Counted from the first letter of the stretch, positions 24,556-33,137 are shown. The stretch is DNA of 54,952 nt from Mycobacterium sp. UM_WGJ (GCF_000455125.1 NZ_AUWR01000019.1:1-54952), one strand, 5' to 3'. Numbers and translations: made by a program. The notes: generated by a model from the sequence alone, not told the origin.

Positions 24556-26061
24556 GTGACGTCCTACAGTCCGACGCCGAATGCAGCCTCCGCCGCGCAC
24601 CCGGGCCTGGAGCGATATCTGGCGACGTTGACGACCGGCGAGCGGCACTGTGCGGCAGCACGGCTCGCCGGCCTCGCCGACGCCGACCACTGCAGCCTCG
24701 GAGTCAGTGAACCGCAACCCGTCGAGTACGACTACCGCGTCACCGAGATCGAGGGATCGCTGCCCGCCGACTTAGCTGGGACGCTCTATCGCAATGGCCC
24801 CGGACGGTGGGAGGACCACACCGGGCGGCCGCTGCATCACCTCTTCGACGGCGACGGCATGGTCTCGGCGTTCACCATCGGCGACGGGAACGTGCACTAC
24901 CGCAATCGCTACGTCCGCACGCGCCACTACCTCGGCAAAACGGGAACCCGACACTTGGGCACCGCCGCGGCCGGCGGCTGGCGGACCAACATCGGCAGGA
25001 TCCCGCCAAATCTGGCCAACACCAACATTGTTGAGCATGCCGGCCACCTTTATGCACTGTGGGAGGGCGGTCCGCCACACGAGATCGACCCCGTCACCTT
25101 GGAGACGCGGGGCGTTCGCCGATTCGGCGGGCGGCTGCGATGGATGGGTTCCTACTCGGCGCACCCGAGCTTCTGCCCTCGCAGCGGGGAGATGTTCAAC
25201 TTCGGGGTCGAATTCATCCCGCGGCCGCACCTGCGCATCTACCGCACCGATGTGCGTGGACGCCTGACGCACTTTCGCTCGGCGGGGCTGCCTTACGTCG
25301 CCATGGTGCACGATTTCGCGCTCACGGAGCGCTACCTGGTGTTCCTGGTGTCGCCGATCATTCCCGACGCGGTGCCGATCGCCTTAGGGCTCAAGCCGCT
25401 CGGCGACGCCATGCACTATCGACCCGAGCGTGGCAGCGCGTTCATCCTGGTCCCGCGCGACGGCGGTGACATCCGCCAGGTCGGGTGCGACCCCGTGCTC
25501 CAGTTCCATCTGAGCAATGCCTACGACGACGGCAGCGATGTGGTCGTCGACTCGATCACCTACGCCGACGGCCGGCTGCTGGAGCGCATCGCACGATTTC
25601 ACACCAGCACCCTGGTGGATGCCCGGTCGGAGTTCACCCGATTCCGCATCACCGCATCGGGTCGTGTCACCCGTGAACCGTTGAGTGACACGCCTTGCGA
25701 GTTTCCCCGCCACCACGGCGGCTACGAGGGACGGCCGCACCGATACGCCTATGTCAGCAGCCGCAGGCGACTGGGCTCGTTCTACGACTCGATCACCAAG
25801 CTCGACTTGATCGAGCGCACCGAAACCACCTACACCGCCCAGGGGACCGGCGACAGCTTCTGCGAGCCCGTCTTCACCCCGCGGCCCAACGCCACCGCGG
25901 AGGACGACGGTTGGCTGCTCACCGTGGAATACCATGCCGCGCAGCACAGGTCACGATTGGTGATCTTCGACGCGCGCGATCTCGACCGCGGCCCCGTTGC
26001 CACCGCCCAGCTGACCCACCACATCCCGCAGGGGTTTCACGGCAATTTCAGCCCCGGCTAG
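24556..26061 (+). CDS. Carotenoid cleavage oxygenase (RPE65 family)
   Basis: A 501-aa non-haem iron oxygenase. The four Fe-ligand histidines expected for the seven-bladed propeller are in place: H203 (YSAHPSFCPRSGEM), H252 (MVHDFALTERYLVF), H318 (FHLSNAYDDG) and H495 (QGFHGNFSPG). The N-terminal LYRNGPGRWEDH and HHLFDGDGMVSAF are also diagnostic. Such enzymes split carotenoids or apocarotenoids at C=C bonds; the M. tuberculosis homologue Rv0654 has the same length. GTG 24556 has GAGGAG five bases upstream. No carotenoid biosynthesis gene lies nearby, and its site beside a tRNA suggests an accessory gene. Confidence 0.92.
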   Translation: MTSYSPTPNAASAAHPGLERYLATLTTGERHCAAARLAGLADADHCSLGVSEPQPVEYDYRVTEIEGSLPADLAGTLYRNGPGRWEDHTGRPLHHLFDGDGMVSAFTIGDGNVHYRNRYVRTRHYLGKTGTRHLGTAAAGGWRTNIGRIPPNLANTNIVEHAGHLYALWEGGPPHEIDPVTLETRGVRRFGGRLRWMGSYSAHPSFCPRSGEMFNFGVEFIPRPHLRIYRTDVRGRLTHFRSAGLPYVAMVHDFALTERYLVFLVSPIIPDAVPIALGLKPLGDAMHYRPERGSAFILVPRDGGDIRQVGCDPVLQFHLSNAYDDGSDVVVDSITYADGRLLERIARFHTSTLVDARSEFTRFRITASGRVTREPLSDTPCEFPRHHGGYEGRPHRYAYVSSRRRLGSFYDSITKLDLIERTETTYTAQGTGDSFCEPVFTPRPNATAEDDGWLLTVEYHAAQHRSRLVIFDARDLDRGPVATAQLTHHIPQGFHGNFSPG

Positions 26062-26085
26062 GCCAGAGCAAACTCCGCCGGGAGC

Positions 26086-26706
26086 TCAGGCCATCTCGGG
26101 CACGTTGAGATGGGCTATCGCCAGATCGAATTCCGCGACTTCGAGCACCTCGGCACCCGCGTCATTGACGGCGCGGGCCCAGATCGCCTGCTCGCTGGCG
26201 CGACTGGCCACCAGCGCCGCTCGGTCGTCGAAGCTGACCGACGACACCGCGCGTCCCGAGTGCCGATCCACCAGCAAGGTGGTGCTGCAGAAACCGTGCA
26301 GATCCTCCAACTCAGGGATCAGCGCCAGCTTGTAGGTGTCGATCATCCGCTCGCAGCCCGCCGGGTCGGTCCGCAGCCAGGTGACGCGCACACCCGCGTG
26401 CCGCCGAGACCGGTGATCACGGCGCACCGCGGCGATCTCCCAGCGGGTGATCTCGGCAGTGGCGTGGAAGATCTCCGCGGCACGGTCGCACATCTGCTGA
26501 GCGCCGGCCTCGCTTGCTCGCAAGGTGTCCTCATCCAGCCAGGACGAGGTGACGATGCACCGGCCGGCGTCGCGGTCGACCAGCATTGACATCCCCGCAC
26601 AGCCGTCCATGTCGGCCAGGGTCGGCATCACTACGCCGCGGACGTGGGTGATCCCCTCATCAAGGAAGGACGGATGGGCGTGAATGGTGGTTGCGCGCGC
26701 GAACAT
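26086..26706 (-). CDS. Tandem antibiotic-biosynthesis-monooxygenase (ABM)-like domain protein
   Basis: A 206-aa protein made of two similar dimeric alpha/beta-barrel-like halves. Half one is FARATTIHAHPSFLDEGITH with GCAGMSMLVDRDAGRCIVTS and SWLDEDTLRAS. Half two is VTWLRTDPAGCERMIDTYK with GFCSTTLLVDRHSGRAVSSV and SFDDRAALVAS. The parallel LVDR(D/H)xGR and F/W-DD motifs show internal duplication. ABM folds act as small oxygenases or ligand-binding proteins; no cofactor residue can be named. ATG 26706 is supported by GGAGG six bases upstream. It converges with the carotenoid oxygenase gene. Confidence 0.65.
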   Translation of the reverse strand: MFARATTIHAHPSFLDEGITHVRGVVMPTLADMDGCAGMSMLVDRDAGRCIVTSSWLDEDTLRASEAGAQQMCDRAAEIFHATAEITRWEIAAVRRDHRSRRHAGVRVTWLRTDPAGCERMIDTYKLALIPELEDLHGFCSTTLLVDRHSGRAVSSVSFDDRAALVASRASEQAIWARAVNDAGAEVLEVAEFDLAIAHLNVPEMA

Positions 26707-26813
26707 AAGGGCCTCCGGGTGATCGGGCGACGCCCCGGCGGCGCCGCCGGTCCCTTCCACCATGCTCTCGCTTGGGTGCGGGGACAACCCTTATTCGCCC
26801 ACCAATTCGCTGG

Positions 26814-27470
26814 CTATTCGGTGACGGGGTCCCGCTGGGCTCGATGTTGGGCATCTAGCTCCGCGATCTGGGCACCGACGCGGCCCTTCAGTGCGAGGGC
26901 AGCGATCAGCCCGGCGAGCAGCGCGATCAGCAGCGCCACCCAGGAGAACCGGGACAGCCAGTGTTCGGCTGCGACGCCGGCGTAATACACCAGGGCGGTA
27001 GTCCCGCCGGCCCAGAAAATCGCGCCGGTCACGTTCGCTATCAGAAAGTGCGGGTAGTGCATCTTCAGAGCCCCGGCCAGCGGGCCGGCCAGGATACGCA
27101 GCAGTGCCACGAATCGACCGAAGAACACCGCGCTGGCGCCCCAACGGCCGAAGGACCGTTCGGCGAAGGCGACATGGCCGGGGCCGAAGTGATTCGGAAA
27201 TCGACGGCCCAGGCGGTCGAAGAGCGGCATACCGAATCGCCGGCCGATCGAATAGCCGATTGAGTCACCGATCACCGCACCGATCACCGCCGCCACCGCG
27301 ACACCGACCGGATCGACCCCCAACTCGTGCCGCGATGACAACAGCGCGGCGCCGACCAGCATGAGTTCGCCCGGCAACGGGACGCCCAGGCTCTCTACCC
27401 CGATGACCGCGCCGACGAGCAGATAGATCAAGACGGGCGGGATCGAGTACAGAAGGACATCCACCGACAT
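26814..27470 (-). CDS. dedA: DedA-family membrane protein (Rv2637-like)
   Basis: A 218-aa DedA/SNARE-associated (PF09335) protein with about five to six hydrophobic segments. Family signatures are ESLGVPLPGELMLVGAALLSS, AAVIGAVIGDSIGYSIGRRFG, VFFGRFVALLRILAGPLAGALKM and GAIFWAGGTTALVYYAG. DedA proteins are implicated in undecaprenyl-phosphate/lipid recycling and membrane homeostasis. ATG 27470 gives the same length as the M. tuberculosis protein; an ATG at 27482 would add four residues. Divergent from the FadD gene. Confidence 0.9.
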   Translation of the reverse strand: MSVDVLLYSIPPVLIYLLVGAVIGVESLGVPLPGELMLVGAALLSSRHELGVDPVGVAVAAVIGAVIGDSIGYSIGRRFGMPLFDRLGRRFPNHFGPGHVAFAERSFGRWGASAVFFGRFVALLRILAGPLAGALKMHYPHFLIANVTGAIFWAGGTTALVYYAGVAAEHWLSRFSWVALLIALLAGLIAALALKGRVGAQIAELDAQHRAQRDPVTE

Positions 27471-27582
27471 GCGGCCAAGCATGCCTGACGTTGCCCAGGA
27501 AAGCCCGTCACGACCGTCGGCGGCCCGGAGATGTGTCACCTAGTAGCGTTGCCCAGGCGTTGCGATCGATCGAGGAGGGGTA
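27471..27582. promoter_or_regulatory. Divergent dedA / fadD promoter region
   Basis: GTTGCCCAGG is present twice in direct orientation (27490-27499 and 27548-27557). TAGCGT (27544-27549), a TANNNT element for the rightward gene, abuts the second copy. A strong GAGGAGG ribosome site precedes the GTG at 27583. Confidence 0.35.
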
Positions 27583-29250
27583 GTGGAATTCAACCTCGCC
27601 CAAGTGTTCTCAGCAGTTGCGGCGGCCATCGGCGATCGGGACTGCATCGTCTTCGGCGACCGGCGATTCAGCTATCAGCTGATCGAGGACCGATCCCGCC
27701 GGTTGGCGCGGGCGCTGCATGAGCGCGGCTTGGGCGCACGCCGCGAGCGGTCCGAGCTGGCCCCCGATGAATCCGGTCAGAGTCACCTCGCGCTGTACCT
27801 GGCCAACGGCAACGAATATCTGGAAGGCATGCTCGGTGCCTACAACGCCCGGGTCGCGCCGTTCAACGTCAACTACCGCTACGTCGCGGACGAATTGGTC
27901 TACCTGCTGGCCAACGCCTCCACCGAGGCGATCATGTACCACGCCCGGTACGCCCCCACCTTGGCCGAAGCGCTGCAGCAGGCCGGTGACCTGCTGCCCG
28001 CGATGCCGCTGATCCACGTCGATGACGCCTCGGGGAATGCGCCGCTGCCCGGTGCGGTGCGCTACGAGGAGCTGCTGGCCACCACCTCCGCCGAACCGTT
28101 GGGCCTGGCGCTGTCCCCGGACGATCTATACCTGCTTTACACCGGTGGCACCACCGGCATGCCCAAAGGCGTGTTGTGGCGTCAGCACGACATCTTCGTT
28201 GGCGCCATGGGCGGCCGTCAGTTCGGCACCGGCGCCGTGCCCACCACCGTGGAAGAGATCGTCGAACGCGCCCGAACGGCAGCGGCCGCCGGCTCGATGA
28301 CGGTGGCGCCGTTGATGCACGGCGCAGCCCAGTGGGCCGCCTTCATCACCCTGCTGGGCGGGCGGCCCTTCGTGATGTCGGCGACCACCGACCGGTTCGA
28401 CCCGGTCGGGGCCTGGGAACTGGCGGCCAAAGAGCGGGTCATATCGCTCTCGATCGTCGGCGATGCCTTCGCGCGCCCGCTCGCCGACGCACTGGAAGCC
28501 GGAGGCGCCGCGCTGGCGGACGATCTGTCGGGACTGTTGGTGCTGGCCAGCGGCGGAGCGCCGCTCACCGTGCCGATCAAGCAACGCCTCTTGGATCTGC
28601 TGCCGCAGCTGTCGATCCTCGACGCCGGCGGCTCCTCGGAGACCGGGGCGCAGATGGGGCAGACCACCAGCCGGGCTCAGGCCTCCACCGGCCGCTTCAC
28701 CCCGAACCCGGGCGCGGTCGTGGTCAGCGAGGACATGGCCCGCATTCTGCGGCCCGGCGACGACGAGATCGGCTGGCTGGCACAGCAGGGATATGTGCCG
28801 CTGGGTTATCTCGGCGACCCGGAGAAGTCCGCGCGCACCTTCCCGGTCATCGAGGGGATCCGGCATTCGGTCCCCGGCGACCGGGCCCGCTGGGACGCCG
28901 ACGGTGGCATCGAGCTGCTGGGCCGAGACTCGGTGACGATCAACTCCGGCGGCGAGAAGATCTTCGCCGAGGAGGTCGAAGCCGCGATCGCGCATCATCC
29001 CGCGGTCTACGACGTTGTGGTGGTGGGCCGGCCCAGCGAGCGGTGGGGCAACGAGGTGGTCGCGGTGGTTCAGCTGGCGCCGGGCGCCGACGCCGGGGCG
29101 CAGGACATCGTCACCGAGGCCGCCAACTACATCGCGCGTTACAAGCTGCCCAAGGACGTGGTGTTCTGCGCCCAGCTGCAGCGTTCACCGTCGGGCAAGG
29201 CCGACTACCGCTGGGCCAAGGAACAGGCGCTCGGCGCGCAACGGGTCTGA
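27583..29250 (+). CDS. Acyl-CoA synthetase / AMP-dependent ligase (FadD19-like)
   Basis: A 555-aa adenylate-forming ligase that activates a carboxylic acid to acyl-AMP and then acyl-CoA. Seen: the P-loop YTGGTTGMPKG (from about residue 185), GGSSETGAQMG (A5), HSVPGDRARWDADGGIELLGRD (A7/A8 hinge) and SPSGKADYRWAKEQ with the A10 catalytic Lys. The general pattern (LLYTGGTTGMPKGVLWRQHDI; PDYRWAKEQ-like end) resembles FadD19/FadD17-type enzymes acting on steroid side chains, but substrate cannot be assigned. GTG 27583 follows GAGGAGG. It converges with a crotonase gene 12 bases away. Confidence 0.9.
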   Translation: MEFNLAQVFSAVAAAIGDRDCIVFGDRRFSYQLIEDRSRRLARALHERGLGARRERSELAPDESGQSHLALYLANGNEYLEGMLGAYNARVAPFNVNYRYVADELVYLLANASTEAIMYHARYAPTLAEALQQAGDLLPAMPLIHVDDASGNAPLPGAVRYEELLATTSAEPLGLALSPDDLYLLYTGGTTGMPKGVLWRQHDIFVGAMGGRQFGTGAVPTTVEEIVERARTAAAAGSMTVAPLMHGAAQWAAFITLLGGRPFVMSATTDRFDPVGAWELAAKERVISLSIVGDAFARPLADALEAGGAALADDLSGLLVLASGGAPLTVPIKQRLLDLLPQLSILDAGGSSETGAQMGQTTSRAQASTGRFTPNPGAVVVSEDMARILRPGDDEIGWLAQQGYVPLGYLGDPEKSARTFPVIEGIRHSVPGDRARWDADGGIELLGRDSVTINSGGEKIFAEEVEAAIAHHPAVYDVVVVGRPSERWGNEVVAVVQLAPGADAGAQDIVTEAANYIARYKLPKDVVFCAQLQRSPSGKADYRWAKEQALGAQRV

Positions 29251-29262
29251 GCGGCCGCCGGC

Positions 29263-30072
29263 TCAGCCGAACTGCGGCTTGCGCTTCTCCCGGATGGCGG
29301 CCAACCCCTCGTGCACGTCGGGACCGGAGAAACCGAGGAACTCCAGCCCCAACGCGGTCTCGAAGGCCGGCGCGAACTGCCGATACCAGTAGTTGAGGCT
29401 GTGCTTGGTGAAGCGGATCGCGTCTTGGGCGCCGTGCGCCAGGTCGTCGGCGATGCGGGTCGCGGTGGCCAGCACCTCGTCGTCGTCGACGCACTTGGAG
29501 ACCAGTCCGATTCGCTCGGCCTCCTCGCCGTGCAGCGTTTCGCAGGTCAGCAGGTAGTACTTGGCCTTGGCCATGCCTACCAGCAGCGGCCAGCAGATCG
29601 CCGCGTGATCCCCCGCGGCCACCCCGAGCTTGGTGTGGCCGTCGATCAGTCGGGCGGTGCGCCCCGCCACCGAGATGTCCGCGAGGAGTGCCACCACCAG
29701 TCCTGCGCCGACGGCCGGGCCATTGATCGCCGAGATCACCGGCTTGGAGAAGTTGACCATGTTCAGCACCAGATCGCGGGCCTCGCGCAGCACCTGCATC
29801 CGTCCGGCGTGATCACCGACGATCTTTTCGATCAGCTCGAAGCTGCCGCCGGCAGAGAAGGCCCTGCCCTCACCTCGCACCAGCACCGCCCGCACGTCGT
29901 CATCGCGGTCGAGAGCCGGCCACACGTCGGCGAGATCACGGTGCATCTGCGGGCCCACCGAGTTCAATCCCGGCGCGTCCAGCACCAGCTCCAGCACGCC
30001 GTTGTCGCCGGGCTCCAACCGAAGGCTGGGGAAGTCGGCGGAGGCACGGTAACGCGGGGCGTCAGTCATCAT
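29263..30072 (-). CDS. Enoyl-CoA hydratase/isomerase (crotonase) family protein
   Basis: A 269-aa crotonase-fold protein. Oxyanion-hole regions are [16 protein letters not shown] and [53 protein letters not shown] carries a Gly/Asp rather than the usual Glu pair, so hydratase activity is not certain and another crotonase reaction is possible. The C-terminal helix ([13 protein letters not shown]) is typical. Its stop is 12 bases from the convergent FadD gene. Beta-oxidation or sterol/fatty acid catabolism is inferred from context only. Confidence 0.87.
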   Translation of the reverse strand: MMTDAPRYRASADFPSLRLEPGDNGVLELVLDAPGLNSVGPQMHRDLADVWPALDRDDDVRAVLVRGEGRAFSAGGSFELIEKIVGDHAGRMQVLREARDLVLNMVNFSKPVISAINGPAVGAGLVVALLADISVAGRTARLIDGHTKLGVAAGDHAAICWPLLVGMAKAKYYLLTCETLHGEEAERIGLVSKCVDDDEVLATATRIADDLAHGAQDAIRFTKHSLNYWYRQFAPAFETALGLEFLGFSGPDVHEGLAAIREKRKPQFG

Positions 30073-30267
30073 TCGTTTCTACTCGACGGCCCCACGCCGC
30101 GACACTGCGGCCTCCCACTGGCACGTCCGTGAAACCGCCCCGCAGTGGACTGCTGTTCTGAGTGAATCCGCAACGAGCACAAGCGTTCTCGGGTCAGTCG
30201 GGTGGCCGCCGCGGGGGAGTGCCGAGACCCCGCATTCGGCCTCCCGAGATTTAGGTCTGCCTTTCTA

Positions 30268-30293
30268 GTTTCTACAAAATCCCTTGTGTAAAC
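30268..30293. promoter_or_regulatory. Palindrome over the fdxA promoter
   Basis: GTTTCTACAA-N6-TTGTGTAAAC spans 30268-30293; the arms match at eight of ten positions. TAAACT (30289-30294), a TANNNT -10, overlaps the right arm and lies eight bases before the fdxA ATG at 30303, suggesting a near-leaderless transcript. A weak -35 (TAGTTT, 30266-30271) overlaps the left arm. Binding here would block the promoter. The regulator encoded second in the operon is a candidate binder. The sequence does not match the DosR box I recall. Confidence 0.5.
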
Positions 30294-30302
30294 TCTCTGC
30301 CC

Positions 30303-30647
30303 ATGGCATATGTGATCGGGAAGCCGTGCGTTGACGTGATGGACCGGGCCTGCGTGGAGGAGTGCCCGGTTGACTGCATCTACGAAGGCGGACGAGCCCT
30401 TTACATCCACCCGGACGAGTGTGTGGACTGCGGAGCCTGCGAGCCGGTGTGCCCGGTCGAGGCCATCTACTACGAAGATGACCTCCCGGACGAGCTCCAG
30501 CCGCACCTGGCCGACAACGCGGAGTTCTTCACCGAGGCGCTGCCCGGGCGCGATGAGGCGCTCGGCTCGCCCGGCGGCGCCGCCAAGATCGGCCCGCTGG
30601 GCATCGACACCCCGCTGGTGGCCAGTTACCCACCCCAGGGGGAGTGA
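30303..30647 (+). CDS. fdxA: Seven-iron ferredoxin FdxA
   Basis: A 114-aa 7Fe-8S ferredoxin, an electron carrier. The first cluster region is PCVDVMDRACVEECPVDCIY (3Fe-4S/4Fe-4S ligands) and the second is CVDCGACEPVCPVEAIYY. The long C-terminal tail (LPGRDEALGSPGGAAKIGPLG) and the length agree with M. tuberculosis FdxA (114 aa) rather than the shorter FdxC. No Shine-Dalgarno sequence precedes the ATG, which fits a leaderless message. The stop overlaps the next gene by four bases (GTGA), so the ferredoxin and its regulator are translationally coupled. Confidence 0.93.
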   Translation: MAYVIGKPCVDVMDRACVEECPVDCIYEGGRALYIHPDECVDCGACEPVCPVEAIYYEDDLPDELQPHLADNAEFFTEALPGRDEALGSPGGAAKIGPLGIDTPLVASYPPQGE

Positions 30648-31378
30648 GCGACATCGCCAAGCCGCCTGTACCACCTGGAGGACGTCGCCTCGACGTTCTG
30701 CGGCTGGTACAGGCCGCCGACGAACCGCTGAGCATCGCCCAGATCGCCGACGAGCTGGGGGTGCACCCCAACACGGTGCGTTTTCACCTGGACACCCTGG
30801 TTGAAGAAGGTCGCGTCGAGCACACCGAGCCCGATCACAAAGGACGCGGACGCCCCGCGCTGATGTTCCAGGCCATCCGCCAGATGGACCGGGGCGGAAC
30901 CCGCCGGTTCCGGCTGCTCGCCGAGATCCTCACCATCGGGCTGGCCGCCGACGCCGACCCCAGCGGCAAAGCACTGGCTGCCGGCCGGGCGTGGGGGCAT
31001 CGGCTGCGGCCGCTGCACCAGCCATCCGGTCCCGTCGACGCCGAAGAATCCACCGACCACCTGCTCGAGATGCTCGACGAGCTGGGCTTCGAACCCGAAC
31101 GCCTGGAATCCAATGACCCGGGAGACGAGCAACTCGGTCTGCGACACTGCCCGTTTCTGGAGCTCGCTGAAACCTCCACTCAAGTGGTCTGCCCGATCCA
31201 TCTCGGGCTGATGCAGGGAGCCCTGGAGGCCTGGGACTCGCCGGTGACCGTCGACCGACTCGATCCGTTCGCCAAACCCGATCTGTGCGTGGCGCACCTG
31301 AAGTCGGCCACCCGCAACGGAAGCCCGGTCGATCTCTCGCCCCCCACCGCGGTACGTGCGGAAGGGCCCACCGGGTGA
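30644..31378 (+). CDS. Winged-helix regulator with conserved C-terminal cysteines (Rv2621c-like)
   Basis: A 244-aa transcription factor. The winged-helix domain at about residues 14-70 (RLDVLRLVQAADEPLSIAQ-IADELGVHPNTVRFHLDTL...GRGRPALMFQ) resembles ArsR/SufR-type regulators. The C-terminal half has three cysteines in HCPFLELAETSTQVVCPIHL and KPDLCVAHL (C-x13-C-x31-C), reminiscent of Fe-S-sensing SufR-family proteins, although the spacing is not the classical SufR pattern. Coupled to fdxA by a GTGA overlap. A palindrome over the fdxA promoter suggests autoregulation in response to Fe-S or redox state. That role is inference. Confidence 0.8.
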   Translation: MSDIAKPPVPPGGRRLDVLRLVQAADEPLSIAQIADELGVHPNTVRFHLDTLVEEGRVEHTEPDHKGRGRPALMFQAIRQMDRGGTRRFRLLAEILTIGLAADADPSGKALAAGRAWGHRLRPLHQPSGPVDAEESTDHLLEMLDELGFEPERLESNDPGDEQLGLRHCPFLELAETSTQVVCPIHLGLMQGALEAWDSPVTVDRLDPFAKPDLCVAHLKSATRNGSPVDLSPPTAVRAEGPTG

Positions 31379-31800
31379 GTGCCGGCGCCTCGGTCGCGAT
31401 CGCTGCGACATTCATCTGGCTGGGGATGGTGACCGCGATTTCGTTCATGGAGGCGCCGCTGAAGTTTCGGGCGCCCAACGCGACCATCCCGATCTGTCTC
31501 GGCATCGGCCGGTTGGTCTTTCGGGCCCTCAACTCCGCCGAATTCCTGCTGGCCGCCGTTATCGCGGTCACCTTCGCGATCGAGCGGCCGACCATGGGCG
31601 TCGTGGTGACCTACGCGGTTGCCCTGGGGATGCTGCTGGCGCAGGTGGTCGCGGTGCGCCCGGCATTAGGTCGACGCGCTGATCAGGTGCTGTCCGGGCT
31701 GGAGGCGCCCCGCTCGCGGGCGCACTACGCCTACGTCGCATTCGAGCTGGTCAAGGTCGCCGCGCTGGTGCCGCTGGGCGTCCTGCTGCTGTCCCGCTGA
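31375..31800 (+). CDS. Conserved four-helix membrane protein (Rv2620c-like)
   Basis: A 141-aa integral membrane protein of unknown function, the same length as the M. tuberculosis counterpart. Hydrophobic segments: VAIAATFIWLGMVTAISF, FLLAAVIAVTFAIE, MGVVVTYAVALGMLLAQVVA and AFELVKVAALVPLGVLLL. The loop MEAPLKFRAPNATIPICLGIG is charged and conserved-looking. Its GTG overlaps the regulator stop by four bases, third gene of the fdxA operon. Confidence 0.8.
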   Translation: MSAGASVAIAATFIWLGMVTAISFMEAPLKFRAPNATIPICLGIGRLVFRALNSAEFLLAAVIAVTFAIERPTMGVVVTYAVALGMLLAQVVAVRPALGRRADQVLSGLEAPRSRAHYAYVAFELVKVAALVPLGVLLLSR

Positions 31801-31830
31801 ACCGTCCCACCGAGTGTGAAGGAGAACCCG

Positions 31831-32169
31831 ATGGAATCGACCTCGCTGAATGTGTTGGCCGACGAGAAGCTCGCCGAGGCCACCCAACATCACAGCGGCC
31901 GGGCGGCCCACACCGTCTACGGCGGATCGGTGCATCACCTGCGCCAGACCTTGGTCGCACTGCAGGCCGGCCAGTCGCTGGCCGAGCATGACAGCCCGGG
32001 AGAGTCGACCCTGCAGGTGCTGCGCGGCCGGGTGCGCTTGACCGCCGGTGACGACAGCTGGGAGGGGGCGGCCGGCGACCTCGTCACGCTGCCGCGCACC
32101 CGCCACGCCCTGGAGTCGCTGGAAGACGCCGTGGTGCTGCTGACCGTCGCCAAGAGCGCCTCGCACTGA
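31831..32169 (+). CDS. Cupin-domain protein (Rv2619c-like)
   Basis: A 112-aa single-domain cupin. The two cupin motifs are degenerate but visible: VHHLRQTLVALQAGQSLAEHDSPGESTLQVLRGR-VRL and GDLVTLPRTRHALESLEDAVVLLTV. A metal site (His/Glu) is possible and the enzymatic role is unknown. ATG 31831 was selected because AAGGAG lies seven bases upstream; an in-frame GTG at 31816 would add five residues. Fourth gene of the fdxA-regulator operon; the nitronate monooxygenase gene starts two bases after its stop. Confidence 0.8.
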   Translation: MESTSLNVLADEKLAEATQHHSGRAAHTVYGGSVHHLRQTLVALQAGQSLAEHDSPGESTLQVLRGRVRLTAGDDSWEGAAGDLVTLPRTRHALESLEDAVVLLTVAKSASH

Positions 32170-32171
32170 GC

Positions 32172-33125
32172 GTGCCGCTGAGCACACCCTGGTCGCAGGG
32201 GGCCGGTCTGCGGGTGCCCATCCTCAACGCCCCGATGGGTGGGGTGGCCGGTGGGCGGCTGGCCGCCGCCGTCACCGCCGCGGGCGGGCTGGGAATGATC
32301 GGAATGGGCAGTACCGCCACGGCGGCCTCGCTGGCCACCGAGTTGGCCGCGCTCGGGGCCGCACCGCGGTTCGGGATCGGCTTGGTGGACTGGGTGATCC
32401 GCGATCAGCCGGACCTGCTGGATGCCGCGCTGGCTGCCGGCCCGGCGTTACTGTCGGTCAGCTTCGGAGCTGACCTGTCGTGGGTGCGGCGCGCCCACGC
32501 GGCCGGGATTCTGGCTGCCACCCAGGTCTATGACACCGACACCGCCCGACGTGCCGAAGACGCCGGGCTGGACGTGCTGGTGGCGCGCGGCGCCGAGGGC
32601 GGCGGCCACGGCGAGATCCGGCTGGCCACCTTGCCACTGCTCGACACCGTCCTGGACAGCGTCGAGGTTCCGGTGCTGGCCGCGGGCGGCATCTCCGGGC
32701 CGCGCAGCCTGGCCGCCGTGTTGGCCGCCGGTGCGGCCGGGGCGTGGCTGGGCACGGTCTTCTCGGCGTGCCCCGAGGCCCTGACCGGCGAGGCTGCCCG
32801 CCGCACACTGATCTCGGCCGCCGGCACCGACACGATCACCACCCGCGTCTTCGACGTCGGGCAGCGCCTGGACTGGCCGGCACGGTTTCCGTCGCGGGTG
32901 CTGCGCAATGACTTCACCGGCCGCTGGATCGGCCGCGAGGACGATCTGGCCGGCGACCGGGAGGCGGGCGCGGAACTGGCCGCCGGGATTGCCGCCGACG
33001 ATCAGCGCATCGCCCCGGTCGATGCCGGTCAGGGCGTGGGCATGCTCACCGACAGCCGCCCGGCGGCAACGGTCCTCAACGAGCTGTGCACCGGGGCGCA
33101 GCGCCTGCTGGCGCGCTGGAGCTGA
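32172..33125 (+). CDS. Nitronate monooxygenase / FMN-dependent 2-nitropropane dioxygenase family
   Basis: A 317-aa TIM-barrel flavoprotein. Signatures: PILNAPMGGVAGGRLAAAV near the N-terminus, AGGLGMIGMGS, VARGAEGGGHGEI with the family's substrate-binding His-Gly motif, and VPVLAAGGISGPRSLAAVLAAGAAGAWLGTVF for FMN phosphate binding. Such enzymes detoxify propionate-3-nitronate or act as enoyl reductases; the specific substrate is unknown. GTG 32172 lies two bases beyond the cupin stop, making it the last gene of the operon starting at fdxA. It converges with a DUF1990 gene. Confidence 0.87.
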   Translation: MPLSTPWSQGAGLRVPILNAPMGGVAGGRLAAAVTAAGGLGMIGMGSTATAASLATELAALGAAPRFGIGLVDWVIRDQPDLLDAALAAGPALLSVSFGADLSWVRRAHAAGILAATQVYDTDTARRAEDAGLDVLVARGAEGGGHGEIRLATLPLLDTVLDSVEVPVLAAGGISGPRSLAAVLAAGAAGAWLGTVFSACPEALTGEAARRTLISAAGTDTITTRVFDVGQRLDWPARFPSRVLRNDFTGRWIGREDDLAGDREAGAELAAGIAADDQRIAPVDAGQGVGMLTDSRPAATVLNELCTGAQRLLARWS

Positions 33126-33137
33126 CCCGCGGCAGCG

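Noticed and set aside
30268-30293. DosR box at the fdxA promoter (fdxA belongs to the DosR regulon in M. tuberculosis).
   Set aside because: The palindrome GTTTCTACAA-N6-TTGTGTAAAC lacks the GGGAC/GTCCC cores of the DosR consensus I know.
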